Source of the DNA: Pseudomonadales bacterium
GTDB lineage: Bacteria > Pseudomonadota > Gammaproteobacteria > Pseudomonadales > JAHEIH01
DNA length: 6,173 nucleotides
Direction: 5' to 3'
Assembly (NCBI GenBank): GCA_023255355.1
Contig: JALRIU010000346.1
Location: 1-6,173 of the forward strand
A program made the position numbers and the translations under genes. The notes below the pieces were generated by a model. The model saw only the letters and a program-made list of their open reading frames with translations. It did not search any database and was not told where the DNA came from. Shown here one piece after another: positions 6,106 to 6,173 of the stretch (its first letter is position 1; each line of letters opens with the position of its first letter).

Positions 6106-6173
6106 ATGGTAAATGAGGATTTCGAGGCAAATTTTAACGATCGACAGCCAATCGCAATACCCATTTTAAAGCG
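6106..6173 (+). CDS. Short open frame inside the repeat, 3' end cut by window (uncertain gene)
   Basis: An ATG at 6106 with GGAG 7 bases upstream opens a frame that stays open to the window edge, 22 codons plus two bases. The product starts MVNEDFEANFNDRQPIAIP. It passes through repeat copy B, and its FNDRQPIAIP matches FNERQPIAIP of copy A. The apparent ribosome binding site also lies in codons of the preceding repeat unit (ETPEF), so it may be coincidental. I do not recognise a family. It may be a real small gene, a fragment of a decayed repeat protein, or a non-coding repeat that happens to be open. Confidence 0.25.
   Translation, partial: MVNEDFEANFNDRQPIAIPILK
6133..6173 (+). repeat. 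Long direct repeat, copy B, continuing past the window
   Basis: The second copy begins 122 bases after copy A with TTTAACGATCGACAG and has the 26-base core at 6148-6173, with four Ts in the T-run. It is still matching at the window edge, so the repeat very likely extends further, with the tail that follows copy A (6053 onward) expected next. Confidence 0.85.

Larger units (their letters stand above)
5791..6173. other. Repeat-rich stretch upstream of gss with no convincing intact gene
   Basis: These 383 bases carry, in order, the gss leader and candidate promoter, two dyads (5859-5880 and 5880-5921), a perfect heptamer array (5959-6000), and two copies of a longer, possibly coding repeat (6011-6052 and 6133-6173). 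The only reading frame worth noting starts at 6106 and runs off the window. No tRNA, rRNA or transposase sequence is seen. Confidence 0.7.
6011..6173 (+). pseudogene. Possible decayed coding repeat, 40-codon unit with two frame-breaking insertions
   Basis: Three successive frames carry one continuous protein-like reading: FNERQPIAIP (from 6011), then RHESRLAKAKFNETPEFTN (from 6051), then VNEDFEANFNDRQPIAIP (from 6109). The breaks fall at the extra T in the T-run near 6042-6046 and at a GG at 6108-6109. Without these two bases the spacing of the copies would be 120 rather than 122 bases, an exact 40 codons with no stop. The four differences between copies are all at third positions; three are silent and one changes E to D. 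Upstream, similarity stops at 6011 and an in-frame TAG lies at 5978-5980. The coding interpretation is inference. Confidence 0.35.

Noticed and set aside
5959..6173. CRISPR array
   Set aside because: The heptamer units have no spacers, the longer repeat has only two copies 122 bases apart with a coding-like pattern, and no cas gene is present.

Overview
The window looks like chromosomal DNA of a gammaproteobacterium, probably a marine Alteromonadales-type genome. The evidence is moderately AT-leaning base composition, a full-length bifunctional glutathionylspermidine synthetase/amidase of the Enterobacteria/gammaproteobacteria type, and exported proteins with ordinary Gram-negative Sec signal peptides. 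The genus is inference only. No rRNA, tRNA, CRISPR array, insertion sequence or phage gene is visible.

Left part (1-3877): a compact divergent cluster. On the minus strand, an AraC-family regulator (731-1633) is followed after 9 bases by a signal-peptide-bearing carboxymuconolactone decarboxylase (CMD) family protein (start at 721), whose 3' end runs off the window. Diverging on the plus strand are a small exported cupin (1835-2284) and, 18 bases later, an exported type-B carboxylesterase (2303-3877). The roughly 200-base region between the two operons holds candidate promoters and a TAGGCAA direct repeat that could be the regulator's site. Three of the four proteins are predicted to be exported, so the cluster looks like a regulated periplasmic system acting on a small ester, lactone or carbonyl compound. 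Its substrate cannot be read from the sequence.

Middle (3878-5790): a hairpin between convergent genes, then gss (minus strand), encoding both the synthesis and the hydrolysis of glutathionylspermidine, a polyamine-thiol conjugate. It appears to be a single-gene unit and is not obviously connected to the esterase cluster. An exact 7-bp dyad overlaps its best -10 candidate.

Right end (5791-6173): 383 bases without a convincing intact gene, but rich in structure. They contain the gss promoter region, a perfect six-copy tandem array of the heptamer GCGACTA, and two copies of a longer repeat 122 bases apart. Where the flanks of the two longer copies differ, all four substitutions fall exactly three bases apart, at codon third positions of a readable frame. 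Removing two single-base insertions would restore an open 40-codon (120-base) unit. This suggests a decayed or frame-disrupted protein-coding tandem repeat that continues past the window. It is the least explained signal here.
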